Positions 17,716 to 26,767 are shown, counted from the first letter of the stretch. The stretch is 64,000 bases of DNA from Mesorhizobium sp. B4-1-4 (GCF_006439395.2 NZ_CP083950.1:5693001-5757000), one strand, 5' to 3'. A program made the numbers and translations. Notes: generated by a model not told the origin, from the sequence alone.

Positions 17716-18723
17716 ATGCTGCGTTATATCCTCGGCAAGCTCGCCCTCATCATCCCGACCTTCATCGGGATAACCATCCTCGCCTTCGGCTTCGTGCGCA
17801 TCCTGCCCGGTGATCCGGTGCTGGTGCTTGCGGGCGAACGTGGCCTGTCGCCCGAACGTCACACGGCGCTGATGCACCAGTTCGGTTTCGACCAGCCGAT
17901 CTGGCAACAATATCTGACCTATCTGACCAACATCCTCGGCGGTGATTTCGGTACTTCGTTCTCCACCAAGACGCCGGTGCTCAAGGATTTCCTGGTGCGG
18001 TTTCCGGCAACGGTCGAACTCGCTATCTTCGCCATGATCTTTGCCGTCGTCTTCGGTGTCGCCTTCGGCATCTTCGCCGCGATCCGCCGTGGCTCCTGGT
18101 TCGATCAGCTGACCATGGGCACTGCCCTTGCGGGCTATTCCATGCCGATCTTCTGGTGGGGGCTGCTGCTGATCATCGTCTTCTCCGGCATGCTGCACTG
18201 GACGCCGGTCTCCGGCCGCATCGACCTGCTCTACTTCTTCAAGCCGGTGACCGGCTTCATGACCATCGATTCCCTGATTTCCGGACAGAAGGGCGCCTTC
18301 CGCTCGGCGCTGTCGCACCTCGTCCTGCCGACCATCGTGCTCGGCACCATACCGCTCGCCGTCATCGCCCGGCAGACGCGCTCGGCGATGCTCGAAGTGC
18401 TGGGTGAAGACTATGTGCGCACCGCGCGCGCCAAGGGCCTGGCGCCACGCCGCGTCATCGGCCTGCATGCCTTCCGCAACGCGCTGATCCCGGTCGTCAC
18501 CACCATCGGCCTCCAGGTCGGCACGCTGCTCACCGGTGCCATCCTGACCGAGAGCATCTTCTCCTGGCCCGGCATCGGCAAATGGATGATCGACGCCATT
18601 TCCAAGCGCGACTATTTCACCGTGCAGGGCGGGTTGCTTTTGATCGCGCTGATCGTCATGTCGGTGAATCTCATCGTCGACGTGCTCTACGCCGTCATCA
18701 ACCCGCGCATACGGGCGAATTGA
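17716..18723 (+). CDS. Dipeptide ABC transporter permease (DppB type)
   Basis: This 335-residue inner-membrane permease begins MLRYILGKLALIIPTFIGIT and has the DppB N-terminal helix, the loop VRILPGDPVLVLAGERG, about six membrane spans, and the EAA coupling loop near VRTARAKGLAPRRVIGLHAF. It also has the family's C-terminal VDVLYAVINPRIR. It follows the binding protein and is one base from the next permease gene, so all five genes are one operon. Confidence 0.93.
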   Translation: MLRYILGKLALIIPTFIGITILAFGFVRILPGDPVLVLAGERGLSPERHTALMHQFGFDQPIWQQYLTYLTNILGGDFGTSFSTKTPVLKDFLVRFPATVELAIFAMIFAVVFGVAFGIFAAIRRGSWFDQLTMGTALAGYSMPIFWWGLLLIIVFSGMLHWTPVSGRIDLLYFFKPVTGFMTIDSLISGQKGAFRSALSHLVLPTIVLGTIPLAVIARQTRSAMLEVLGEDYVRTARAKGLAPRRVIGLHAFRNALIPVVTTIGLQVGTLLTGAILTESIFSWPGIGKWMIDAISKRDYFTVQGGLLLIALIVMSVNLIVDVLYAVINPRIRAN

Positions 18724-18724
18724 C

Positions 18725-19648
18725 ATGACCAATGAAGGCCCAGCCACCATCGAAGCCGCGACCGTCGTCAAACCGCAGGACGCGCGACTGCAGATGTTCG
18801 CCGAGTTCTGGCATTACTTCTCCATCAACAAGGGCGCGGTGATAGGTCTCGTCGTCTTCGCGCTGCTGATCCTGATCGCCATCTTCGCGCCGCTGCTCGC
18901 GCCGCATTCACCGGACGACCAGTTCCGCGATTTCTTCCTGACGCCGCCGGCCTGGCAGGCGGGCGGCAACGCCCAGTTCCTGCTTGGCACCGATGCCGTC
19001 GGCCGCGACATCCTCTCGCGCCTGGTCTACGGTTCGCGCTTCTCGCTTGCCATCGGCTTCGTCGTCGTCACCACGGCGCTGATCTCCGGCGTCATCCTCG
19101 GTCTGCTTGCCGGCTATTGCCGCGGCTGGGTCGATACGTTGATCATGCGCGTCATGGACATCATCCTGGCCTTCCCGTCACTGCTTCTGGCACTGGTGCT
19201 GGTCGCGGTGCTTGGCCCCGGCCTCGTCAATGCCATGATCGCCATCGCCTTCGTGCTGCAGCCGCATTTCGCCCGACTCACCCGCGCCGCCGTGATGGCG
19301 GAGAAGAACCGTGAGTATGTGATCTCGGCCAAGGTCGCCGGCGCCAGCCATCTCAGGCTGATGCTGGTCACCATCCTGCCCAACTGCATCGCGCCGCTGA
19401 TCGTGCAGGCGACTTTGTCCTTCTCAAATGCCATCCTCGAGGCGGCCGCGCTTGGCTTCCTCGGCATGGGCGCGCAGCCGCCGACTCCGGAATGGGGCAC
19501 CATGCTTGCCGAAGCGCGCGAGTTCATCCTGCGCGCCTGGTGGGTGGTGACCTTCCCGGGCCTCGCCATCCTCATCACCGTCTTCGCCATCAACCTGATC
19601 GGCGACGGCCTGCGCGACGCGCTCGACCCCAAGCTGAAGAGGTCGTGA
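18725..19648 (+). CDS. Dipeptide ABC transporter permease (DppC type)
   Basis: This 307-residue permease has a cytoplasmic N-terminus, a first membrane span (VIGLVVFALLILIAIFAPLL), the DppC signature LGTDAVGRDILSRLVYGSR, and the EAA loop around REYVISAKVAGASHLRLM. The C-terminal NLIGDGLRDALDPKLKRS is the standard DppC end. It pairs with the DppB-type permease one base upstream and is two bases from the ATPase gene. Confidence 0.93.
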   Translation: MTNEGPATIEAATVVKPQDARLQMFAEFWHYFSINKGAVIGLVVFALLILIAIFAPLLAPHSPDDQFRDFFLTPPAWQAGGNAQFLLGTDAVGRDILSRLVYGSRFSLAIGFVVVTTALISGVILGLLAGYCRGWVDTLIMRVMDIILAFPSLLLALVLVAVLGPGLVNAMIAIAFVLQPHFARLTRAAVMAEKNREYVISAKVAGASHLRLMLVTILPNCIAPLIVQATLSFSNAILEAAALGFLGMGAQPPTPEWGTMLAEAREFILRAWWVVTFPGLAILITVFAINLIGDGLRDALDPKLKRS

Positions 19649-19650
19649 GC

Positions 19651-20502
19651 ATGCCTTTGCTCGAGATCAAGAACCTCACCGTTTCCTTCGACACCGCTGC
19701 CGGCCCGTTCATGGCCGTGCAAGGCATCGACCTTTCGATCGAGCCGCGCGAGGTGCTGGCTATCGTCGGCGAATCCGGTTCGGGCAAGTCGGTGTCGATG
19801 CTGGCCGTGATGGGGCTTCTTCCCAACACGGCAACGGTCAAGGCAGACCGCATGGCCTTCGACGGTGTCGACCTCTTGAAGCTCAGCCCGTCCGAACGGC
19901 GCAAAATCATCGGCAAGGACATCTCGATGATCTTCCAGGAGCCGATCGCCAGCCTCAACCCGTGCTTCACCGCCGGTTTCCAGATCGAGGAGGTGCTGCG
20001 CTTCCATATGGGCATGGACCGCGCCCAGCGCCGCGCACGCGCCATCGAACTGATGAAGCTGGTCGGCATCGCCGATCCGGAATTGCGGTTGAGTTCCTTC
20101 CCGCATCAGATGTCGGGCGGCCAATGCCAGCGCATCATGATCGCGATCGCCATTGCCTGCAATCCGAAGCTTTTGATTGCGGACGAGCCGACCACCGCGC
20201 TCGATGTCACCATCCAGAAGCAGATACTGGACCTGCTGGTCTCGCTGCAGGCCAAATACGGCATGGGCCTGATCATGATCACCCACAATATGGGCGTGGT
20301 GGCCGAGACAGCCGACCGCGTCATCGTCCAGTACAAGGGCCGCAAGATGGAAGAGGCCGACGTGCTGTCGCTGTTTGAATCGCCGAAGAGCAATTACACG
20401 CGCGCGCTGCTGTCGGCGCTGCCGGAGAACGCCGTCGGCGACCGGCTGCCGACCGTCTCCGAGGTGATGTTCGAGCCGGCCCCGTCGGGAGCCAGAGCAT
20501 GA
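19651..20502 (+). CDS. Dipeptide ABC transporter ATP-binding protein (DppD type)
   Basis: This 283-residue ATPase has Walker A GESGSGKS, Q-loop IFQEPIASLNP, signature MSGGQCQRIMIAIAI and Walker B LLIADEPTTALDVT, followed by the H-loop in MITHNMG. The start at 19651 fits the family N-terminus LLEIKNLTVSF; the frame is open further upstream inside the permease gene, where it is a shadow. The signature has Cys in place of the usual Arg/Gln after GGQ. The stop overlaps the start of the second ATPase. Confidence 0.93.
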   Translation: MPLLEIKNLTVSFDTAAGPFMAVQGIDLSIEPREVLAIVGESGSGKSVSMLAVMGLLPNTATVKADRMAFDGVDLLKLSPSERRKIIGKDISMIFQEPIASLNPCFTAGFQIEEVLRFHMGMDRAQRRARAIELMKLVGIADPELRLSSFPHQMSGGQCQRIMIAIAIACNPKLLIADEPTTALDVTIQKQILDLLVSLQAKYGMGLIMITHNMGVVAETADRVIVQYKGRKMEEADVLSLFESPKSNYTRALLSALPENAVGDRLPTVSEVMFEPAPSGARA

Positions 20503-21326
20503 CCAGGGTCGTCGAAGGCAACAACATCGTGCGCGACTACCATGTCGGCGGCGGCCTGTTCACCGGACCACGCACCGTGCATGCGGTCAAGGGCGTCTCC
20601 TTCAACGTGGACAAGGGCAAGACGCTGGCCATCGTCGGCGAAAGCGGCAGCGGCAAGTCGACGCTTGCCCGTATCATCACCTTGATCGATCCGGCAACAG
20701 CGGGCGAGTTGTTCATCGACGGCAAGAAGGTCGACATCGCCAGGGGCGGTCTGACCAGGGAGATGCGCCGCAAGGTGCAGATCGTCTTCCAGAATCCTTA
20801 CGGCTCTCTCAATCCGCGCCAGAAGATCGGCGACGTGCTGGGCGAACCGCTGCTGATCAACACCGACAAGTCGGCGGCGGACCGGCGCGACCTCGCCATG
20901 AAGATGCTGAAGAAGGTCGGTCTCGGTCACGAGCACTACAACCGCTATCCGCACATGTTCTCGGGTGGCCAGCGCCAGCGCATCGCCATTGCCCGCGCGC
21001 TGATGCTCAATCCGAGCCTGCTGGTGCTGGATGAGCCGGTTTCGGCGCTCGATCTTTCAGTGCAGGCGCAGGTGCTCAATCTGCTCGCCGACCTGCAGGA
21101 CGAATTCCAGCTGACCTATGTCTTCATCAGCCACGACCTGTCCGTCGTGCGCTACATCGCCGACGATGTCATGGTGATGTATCTGGGCGAGGCGGTCGAA
21201 TACGGCTCGCGCGACGAAGTCTTCGCCGACCCCAAGCACAGCTACACCAAGACCCTGTTCGCCGCGACCCCGCGCGCCGACGTGGCCAGTATCAAGGCGA
21301 GGTTGGCGAAGAAGAAGGCGGCTTAA
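20499..21326 (+). CDS. Dipeptide ABC transporter ATP-binding protein (DppF type)
   Basis: This 275-residue ATPase has Walker A GESGSGKSTL, Q-loop IVFQNPYGSLNPRQ, signature FSGGQRQRIAIARAL, Walker B LLVLDEPVSALDLS and H-loop FISHDLS. The N-terminal HVGGGLFTGPRTVHAV segment is typical of the DppF/OppF subgroup. The ATG overlaps the stop of the preceding ATPase gene (ATGA). It is the last gene of the five-gene peptide transporter operon and is followed by a palindromic repeat. Confidence 0.93.
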   Translation: MTRVVEGNNIVRDYHVGGGLFTGPRTVHAVKGVSFNVDKGKTLAIVGESGSGKSTLARIITLIDPATAGELFIDGKKVDIARGGLTREMRRKVQIVFQNPYGSLNPRQKIGDVLGEPLLINTDKSAADRRDLAMKMLKKVGLGHEHYNRYPHMFSGGQRQRIAIARALMLNPSLLVLDEPVSALDLSVQAQVLNLLADLQDEFQLTYVFISHDLSVVRYIADDVMVMYLGEAVEYGSRDEVFADPKHSYTKTLFAATPRADVASIKARLAKKKAA

Positions 21327-21334
21327 CGTCTCTT

Positions 21335-21513
21335 CGTCATCCCAGGGCGGAGCGACGCGAAGCGCCGCGCAGACCCTGGGATCCATTCCGTTACCTCAGC
21401 CGAAACGTGCAGCGGAGAAGAGTTCTGCACCTTGAGCGGCGCTCGCATGTTACGGCATGGATCCTCGGGTCTGCGCCGCGTCGCTTCGCTCCTTGCTTCG
21501 CCCGTGGATGACG
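21335..21513. repeat. Intergenic palindromic repeat, family A, copy 1
   Basis: The element starts CGTCATCCCAGGGCGGAGCG, reads GACCCTGGGATCCAT in its left half, and returns as GCATGGATCC and GCGTCGCTTCGCTCCTTGC to end GGATGACG. Its ends are inverted repeats. A second copy with the same order of blocks is at 28002-28183. It fills the gap between the convergent ends of the peptide transporter and the class V enzyme genes and may also act as a bidirectional transcription stop. Confidence 0.8.
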
Positions 21514-21541
21514 ACCTCAAGGAGAGCCCGATTTCCCGGGA

Positions 21542-22807
21542 TTACGACAGCTTGGCGATAATGGCGCGCAGCGCCTCGCCGAAACGGTGGATTTCCTCGA
21601 CCGTGTTGTAATGGACCAGCGAGGCGCGGATCGCGCCGCTGTCCATCGACAGGTTGAGGCGCTTCATCAGCCGTGGCGCGTACATGTGGCCGTCGCGGAT
21701 GCCGATCTGCATGTCGGCCATTTCCTCGACGATTTTCTGCGGTGACAGCCTGCCGATATTGAAGCAGAAGGTCGGCACGCGTTCGTTGATGCGGGCCTCG
21801 TCGGCAACGCCATAGATGGTTGCGCCGCAGCCCTTGAGCACGGCGAGCATTTCGCGCGCCAACACCAATTCGTAGTCGCGGATGGCGCCCATGCCAGCAA
21901 CGATGTTTTCGCGCCGCGAGCGGTTGTTCGAGGGCTCAAGGTTGCGTCCGATCAGTTCCAGATACTGCACGGCCGCGTCCATGCCGGAGACGTTCTCGTA
22001 TATGAAGGTGCCGGCCTCGACCTTGTAGGGCGGTTCGTCCGGAATGAAGTCCTCCCGGAAGGTCGGCAACCGCTTCAGCGTCTCGAAGCGACCCCACAGG
22101 AAGCCCATATGCGGCGAGAAATTCTTGTAGCCCGAGCAGACGAGATAATCGCAGTCCCAGGCCTGAACGTCGATCAGCCCATGCGGCCCGTAATGCACGC
22201 TGTCGAGGAACACCTCGGCGCCGGCAGCGTGGGCGATCTTGGCCACCGAGGCGACATCGACAATCGAACCGATCGAATGCGCCGTCACCGTGCAGGCGAC
22301 AAGGCGGGTGCGATCGGAAACCAGCGGCTTGAGGTCGTCGACATGCAGATTGCCATCCTCGCGCATGCGCCACCACTTGAACTTTGCGCCGGCGGATTCC
22401 AGCGCCAGCCAGGTGGCGATGTTGGCGTCATGGTCCATATCGGTGACGACGATCTCGTCGCGCTCCTGCAGCATCTGGCCGATGCCGAGGCTGACGAGGC
22501 GGATGAACGAGGTGGCGTTCATGCCGAAGCAGATTTCCGCCGGGCTGTAGGCGTTGATCAGCAGCGCAACGCTTGTCCGTGCATCGGCGACCGACTGGTC
22601 GACCGTGACGCTGCGGCCATAGCGGCCGCCGCGCTGTACATTGTGCGAAACCAGGTGGTTGGTCACCGCGTCGAGCACGCTTTGCGGGATCTGCGCGCCG
22701 GCGGCGTTGTCCAGGAAGATGAAGTCGCCAGCTCTTTGCAATGCCGGGAACATCGCGCGGATGGTGTCGACGGGAAAGCCGCCGCTGGCGGATTGGGAAT
22801 TGCTCAA
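21542..22807 (-). CDS. Cysteine desulfurase-like class V aminotransferase-fold PLP enzyme
   Basis: This 421-residue PLP enzyme has DFIFLDNAAGAQIP at the N-terminus, the ATS region MNATSFIRL, DMDHDANIATWLAL, the cofactor-Asp strand EVFLDSVHYGPHG, and the PLP lysine in CSGYKNFSPHMG. This combination fits the cysteine desulfurase-like subgroup of class V enzymes, not IscS or SufS, since the catalytic Cys loop is not evident. The TTG at 22807 follows CAGGAG by 6 bases and is the best start; the open frame upstream reads antisense of the permease gene. It is in the same orientation as the amino-acid transporter genes and may process a transported amino acid. Confidence 0.85.
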   Translation of the reverse strand: MSNSQSASGGFPVDTIRAMFPALQRAGDFIFLDNAAGAQIPQSVLDAVTNHLVSHNVQRGGRYGRSVTVDQSVADARTSVALLINAYSPAEICFGMNATSFIRLVSLGIGQMLQERDEIVVTDMDHDANIATWLALESAGAKFKWWRMREDGNLHVDDLKPLVSDRTRLVACTVTAHSIGSIVDVASVAKIAHAAGAEVFLDSVHYGPHGLIDVQAWDCDYLVCSGYKNFSPHMGFLWGRFETLKRLPTFREDFIPDEPPYKVEAGTFIYENVSGMDAAVQYLELIGRNLEPSNNRSRRENIVAGMGAIRDYELVLAREMLAVLKGCGATIYGVADEARINERVPTFCFNIGRLSPQKIVEEMADMQIGIRDGHMYAPRLMKRLNLSMDSGAIRASLVHYNTVEEIHRFGEALRAIIAKLS

Positions 22808-22851
22808 GGTTGTCTCCTGCGAAATGTTTTTTGCAGATGGGATTGGGGCGA

Positions 22852-23526
22852 TTAGCGCGACTTTTCGGTCTTGAAGCGGCGCTCGAGCAGGCTGACGAGG
22901 CGCACCATCGGCCAGAGGAAAATAAGATAGACGAGCGCCGCGCCGATCAGCGGCGAGGGGTTGGCGTAGAGCGATTGCGCGTTGGTCGCTTCCTTCAAGA
23001 GCTCCGGCAGTGCCACGGTCGAGGCGAGCGAAGTGTCCTTGAACATCGAGACGCAGTTGCTGGTCATCGGCGGGATGACTACGCGCACCGCCTGCGGCAG
23101 CACCACCTTGCGCAAGGTCAAAAGGAACGGCAGGCCGAGCGCCTGCGACGCCTCGAACTGGCCGCGCGGAATGCTCTCTATGCCGGACCGGAACACTTCC
23201 GCCGAATAGGCCGACATGATGATGGCGAACGCCGTCACGGCGGATGCCCAGGACGAAAGCCGGATGCCGAGGAAAGGCAGCGCGTAGTAGATCAGGATCA
23301 GCACGACCAGCACCGGCAAGGCGCGGAAGATATCGGTATAGCCGACCGCCAGCCACTGCAGCGGCTTTGGCGCATAGAGCCGCAGCAGGCTGATCACCAG
23401 GCCGATCGGGATGCCGATGCCGATGCTGAGCAGGCCGAGCAGCAGCGTGTTCAGGAAGCCGCGCAGCAGCGCCGGCAGGCTGGACGCAATGACATCGGCG
23501 TTGAAGAAGGTGTCGATCAGCGACAT
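22852..23526 (-). CDS. Amino-acid ABC transporter permease (HisM/GlnP type)
   Basis: This 224-residue permease has five or so membrane spans and the polar amino-acid family pattern: FLNTLLLGLLSIGIG near residue 25, FRALPVLVVLILIYYALP, and the coupling loop EASQALGLPFLLTLRKVVLPQA. The binding-protein gene lies upstream on the same strand, separated by about 200 bases of hairpin-rich DNA. No ATPase gene is adjacent, so the energy subunit must be shared or encoded elsewhere. Confidence 0.9.
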   Translation of the reverse strand: MSLIDTFFNADVIASSLPALLRGFLNTLLLGLLSIGIGIPIGLVISLLRLYAPKPLQWLAVGYTDIFRALPVLVVLILIYYALPFLGIRLSSWASAVTAFAIIMSAYSAEVFRSGIESIPRGQFEASQALGLPFLLTLRKVVLPQAVRVVIPPMTSNCVSMFKDTSLASTVALPELLKEATNAQSLYANPSPLIGAALVYLIFLWPMVRLVSLLERRFKTEKSR

Positions 23527-23566
23527 GGGAGCGTTTCCGAACTGTTTTGCGTCCCGTGACGCCAGC

Positions 23567-23610
23567 GCAATTCCAGGAAAGGGATGAGACGGTTTTCCGC
23601 CTGGAATTGC
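23567..23610. repeat. Palindromic intergenic element (GCAATTCC type)
   Basis: GCAATTCCAGG at 23567-23577 is a perfect inverted repeat of CCTGGAATTGC at 23600-23610, with GGAAA and TTTTCC-like inner bases. Similar AATTCC/GGAATT ends occur at 60790-60823. It lies between the amino-acid binding-protein gene and its permease. Confidence 0.65.
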
Positions 23611-23687
23611 ATCAAAGGGAGATGGCCCGGAACATCAAATCGGTTACTGCACCGAACGCGATCCCGGGGGAGGATCGAATGCAGGAG

Positions 23688-23711
23688 CCGTGCCGCCTGC
23701 GGCCGGCACGG
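23688..23711. promoter_or_regulatory. Hairpin downstream of the amino-acid binding-protein gene
   Basis: CCGTGCCG at 23688-23695 pairs perfectly with CGGCACGG at 23704-23711. It follows the stop of the binding-protein gene on the minus strand and precedes the permease. On the minus strand there is no T-run after it (the T-run lies on the other side), so mRNA stabilisation or partial attenuation is more likely than full termination. Confidence 0.5.
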
Positions 23712-23732
23712 TCCCTTTTTGTCAATCGCCAA

Positions 23733-24530
23733 TCAGGCCTTCGGCAGCGGCATTTCCTTGACCGTCGAAGAGTCCGCCGGCGCGTCGCTGCCGAACCACT
23801 TCTTGTGGATCGCCGCCAGCGTGCCGTCCTTCTTCATCGCGCTCAGCGCATCGTTCAGCTTGCCGAGCAGCGGGTGGTCCTTGGTCATCATCAGGCCGTA
23901 CTGCTCGCCGGTCTTGATGCGCTGCTTGACCGTCAGATCCTTCATCTTGGTGAAGGAGTACTGCATGCCCGGAATGTCGCTGACGGCCGCATCGACGCGG
24001 CCGGCGCTGAGGTCGAGCAGAAGGTTCTGCTGCGTGTCATAGCCCTTCACGTCGCTGAAGCCGTCGGCCTCCTGATGTGCCTTGACCCAGGTCTCGCCGG
24101 TCGAGCCGGACAGCACGCCGACGATCTTGCCCTTGAGGTCGGCCTCGGCATTGATCGCGCTGTCGGTCTTGGTCGCGATGCCCATGTCTGAATCATAATA
24201 GGGCTGCGTGAAGGACTGCGACTTCAACCGCTCCGGCGTGATGGTGATCGACGAAATGGCGACGTCGATGCGCTTCGAGGTGGTGGCGGCGAACAGCGCC
24301 TGGAAGCCGAGGTCGGCGATGTCGGTGGTCATGCCGACGCGCTTGGCTGCTTCGTTGACGATGTCGACTTCAAAGCCCTCGAAGGTGCCGCTCTCGTTCT
24401 TGTACTCGAAAGGCGGGTTGGTGGGGTAGGCGCCGACATTGAGCACATCTGCGGCATAGGCGGTGGCCGGTCCGGCGGCGATGCCGATGGCGGCGGCGAG
24501 CAGGATGAAATTGCGACGGGTGAGCTTCAT
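23733..24530 (-). CDS. Amino-acid ABC transporter substrate-binding protein
   Basis: This 265-residue periplasmic SBP family 3 protein begins with a signal sequence (MKLTRRNFILLAAAIGIAAG to AYA), followed by DVLNVGAYPTNPPFEYKN. It has the usual FEGFEVDIVNEAAKR, ISSITITPERLKSQSFTQPY and GKIVGVLSGSTGETW blocks. GGAGGG precedes the start. It is in line with the permease downstream and an aminotransferase upstream, consistent with uptake and use of an amino acid or similar compound. Confidence 0.92.
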   Translation of the reverse strand: MKLTRRNFILLAAAIGIAAGPATAYAADVLNVGAYPTNPPFEYKNESGTFEGFEVDIVNEAAKRVGMTTDIADLGFQALFAATTSKRIDVAISSITITPERLKSQSFTQPYYDSDMGIATKTDSAINAEADLKGKIVGVLSGSTGETWVKAHQEADGFSDVKGYDTQQNLLLDLSAGRVDAAVSDIPGMQYSFTKMKDLTVKQRIKTGEQYGLMMTKDHPLLGKLNDALSAMKKDGTLAAIHKKWFGSDAPADSSTVKEMPLPKA

Positions 24531-24620
24531 TGGTGTTCCCTCCGGGGTGTCCCCTCTGGTTGTTGATCGGGCGGGGCTGGCCCCGCACGGTTTCTTGCCG
24601 TCCCACCTCCCAGCGGGGCG

Positions 24621-25820
24621 TCAATTCATGGCGACGACCATGCGGTCGAGCGCGGTTTCTATCTGATCGCGATCGCGACAGACGCACATGCGCAGGAATG
24701 CCGCCGAGGAGCTTCCGAACAACTGGCCGGGCGCCAGCCCGACCCGCGCTGTTTCGAGGATCCTGGCGCAGGCCTGCCGGGCATCGTTTTCGCCCACAAG
24801 GGCAAAGAAGGCATACATGCCGCCGCGCGGTTTCGCGGGCAGGATGATGCCCGGAATCCGTGCCAGCCGGTCATAAGCAAGATCGAGGCCGGTCCTGATC
24901 CGCTGCCGGATCTCCTCGACCAGCGGCTCGCCCTGGCGGATGGCGGCAACCGCGCCGGCCTGGATCGGCGCGGCGGTGCCGCTGTTGATGTACTGGGTCA
25001 TGGCGCCAAGCTGGTCGGCGACACCCGATGGATGGGTCAGCCAGCCAATGCGCCAGCCGGTCATTGCCCAGGCTTTCGAAAAGCTGTTGACCGACAGCAC
25101 GCGGTCGCCGTCCTCGGCGATCTGCAGGATGGAGGGCGCGACGTCGCCGTCGAAATAGAGCCGGCCATAGACCTCGTCTGATATGATCCAGATGCCGGTG
25201 CGCCGGCTGAAGTCGAGCAGCGCCTGCATTTCCGCGCGCGATGCGGTCCAGCCGGTCGGGTTGGAGGGCGTCGACAGGAAAATCGCGCGGGTGCGCGCAT
25301 CGCAGGTGGCGAACAGCCGGTCGAGATCGAGGTGCCAGTCGCCCTTGAAATCGAGCGAAAATGGACGCGGCTCGCCGCCGATCAGGTGGATGGCGTTATG
25401 GATGTTGGGCCATTGCGGCGCGACATAGATGACGTTGGTGCCGGTATCGACCAGCAGTTCCAGCGCAAGATACAGCGCCTGCATGCCGCCCGGTGTGACC
25501 GTGGTGCGTGGGATCGGGATCGGCCGGCCATGGATGCGCGTCTGGTACTCGGACAGCGCTTCATTCAACGGGCCATGGCCGCGCATGTTGGGAACGTAGA
25601 AGGTCAGGCCTTCGTCGAAAGCCGCCTTGGCGGCGTCGCGGATGAAGGACGGCGTCACCATGTCGCCTTCGCCGTACCAGAGCGCGATCACATCACCCAG
25701 TTCCCGCGCGCGCACGGCGAGGTTGGCGATGTTTTCAGTATGAAGGTCGCGGATCTGGGCGCGCACGCCATCGAAAGCATAGCGCGCGCTGGACGATGAC
25801 TGGGGCAGCACGAACGACAA
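24621..25820 (-). CDS. Class I/II PLP-dependent aminotransferase (AspC-like)
   Basis: This 399-residue enzyme has the fold type I signature: VTPGGMQALYLALELL, APQWPNIHNAI, STPSNPTG, SDEVYGRLYFDG and the PLP lysine in SVNSFSKAWAMTGWRIGW. The start is a TTG at 25820 behind GGAGGGG. It heads the leftward group with the amino-acid transporter and class V enzyme. A palindrome like those of the aromatic block lies about 120 bases upstream, so it may belong to that regulon. The amino donor is not predictable. Confidence 0.9.
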   Translation of the reverse strand: MSFVLPQSSSSARYAFDGVRAQIRDLHTENIANLAVRARELGDVIALWYGEGDMVTPSFIRDAAKAAFDEGLTFYVPNMRGHGPLNEALSEYQTRIHGRPIPIPRTTVTPGGMQALYLALELLVDTGTNVIYVAPQWPNIHNAIHLIGGEPRPFSLDFKGDWHLDLDRLFATCDARTRAIFLSTPSNPTGWTASRAEMQALLDFSRRTGIWIISDEVYGRLYFDGDVAPSILQIAEDGDRVLSVNSFSKAWAMTGWRIGWLTHPSGVADQLGAMTQYINSGTAAPIQAGAVAAIRQGEPLVEEIRQRIRTGLDLAYDRLARIPGIILPAKPRGGMYAFFALVGENDARQACARILETARVGLAPGQLFGSSSAAFLRMCVCRDRDQIETALDRMVVAMN

Positions 25821-25936
25821 GGACTGAACCCCTCCACCCTAAACGCCATGATGGACCGGCCGGCAACCTCCTCGGCACGGCAGCCACCATCGACTTCGAA
25901 TGCTTATCCAAAGTGGGGCGCTTTTCAAGGCGAAAG

Positions 25937-25950
25937 TTTTAAGCTTAAAA
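25937..25950. promoter_or_regulatory. Palindromic MarR-type operator upstream of the aminotransferase
   Basis: TTTTAAGCTTAAAA is a perfect 14-base palindrome in the 170-base gap upstream of the aminotransferase. It resembles three other palindromes in this window (26827-26840, 34603-34616, 41531-41544), which all lie in promoters of the aromatic-catabolism block. Two MarR genes in the block are candidate regulators. Confidence 0.6.
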
Positions 25951-25990
25951 AGTTTGACCGGCCTGTTGCCTCGCCGAGACCCCTGTTTGC

Positions 25991-26767
25991 CTAGCTGCGC
26001 CCGTTTTGCGCCAGTTCGGCGCGCGCGGCAGCACAGTTGGCCGCGGCGCCAGCACCAAGAAACATCGTGTCGCTGGCCAGCACGAAGAAACTCGCGCCGA
26101 TGGCTGCCCATCGGCTGATATTCTGTGGGCTGGCGCAAAATATGCCTGCGGTCCTGCCGTGTGCGATCGTCGCGCCGATGATTGTGCCGATCGCCTCGTT
26201 GAGCTTGTCCGTGCCTTTCGATCCCATCGCATCGATCGACACCGAAAGATCGCCGGGACCGACGAAGATCATGTCGACGCCGTCGACGGCCGCGATCGCT
26301 TCGATGTTGGTGAGCCCCTCCGATGTCTCGACCTGGACCGCGACGACGATCCGTTCATTGGCGCCGGCAAGATATTCGGGAATGCGATAGCCATAGCCGG
26401 CGGCCCGGCCGGGTCCGACGCCGCGTTCGCCCAGCGGCGGATAACGCGAGGCTTTCACCGCCATCGCGGCCTGGGCTGATGTCGAGACACGCGGGATCAG
26501 CACGCCCTGTGCGCCGCTGTCGAGCGCTGCCTGGATGGCTTCCGGCGCATGGCCGGGAACGCGCACCATCGCCGGCACGCGATGCACGTCGGCCGCGCGA
26601 ACCATGGTCTCGATCATGTCGCGCGAAATCTGGGCGTGCTCCCAGTCGATGCAGACGAAGTCGAGGCCGGCGAGCGCCATCACCTCGACCACGACGGGAT
26701 GCGGAATGGCGGCGAAGGAGCCGACCAGCCTCGTCTTGCCGATGCATTTCTGGCGGAATTCGCTCAT
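25991..26767 (-). CDS. HpcH/HpaI-family aldolase
   Basis: This 258-residue TIM-barrel enzyme cleaves or forms 2-keto acid aldols, as HpaI does with 4-hydroxy-2-ketoheptanedioate. Visible motifs are FVCIDWEHAQ, the AALDSGAQGVLIPRVSTSAQA strand (seen as AALDSGAQGV and LIPRVST), the metal-ligand VQVETSEGLTNIEAI, and IFVGPGDLSVSI. The ATG at 26767 was chosen because the N-terminus then matches the family. It diverges from the flavin monooxygenase gene, with a TATTTCA-N4-TGAAATA palindrome between them. Confidence 0.87.
   Translation of the reverse strand: MSEFRQKCIGKTRLVGSFAAIPHPVVVEVMALAGLDFVCIDWEHAQISRDMIETMVRAADVHRVPAMVRVPGHAPEAIQAALDSGAQGVLIPRVSTSAQAAMAVKASRYPPLGERGVGPGRAAGYGYRIPEYLAGANERIVVAVQVETSEGLTNIEAIAAVDGVDMIFVGPGDLSVSIDAMGSKGTDKLNEAIGTIIGATIAHGRTAGIFCASPQNISRWAAIGASFFVLASDTMFLGAGAAANCAAARAELAQNGRS

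Noticed and set aside
23688..23720. The hairpin with TTTTT as a plus-strand terminator
   Set aside because: No plus-strand gene precedes it. The leftward transporter genes run across it, so it is treated as a minus-strand intergenic hairpin.
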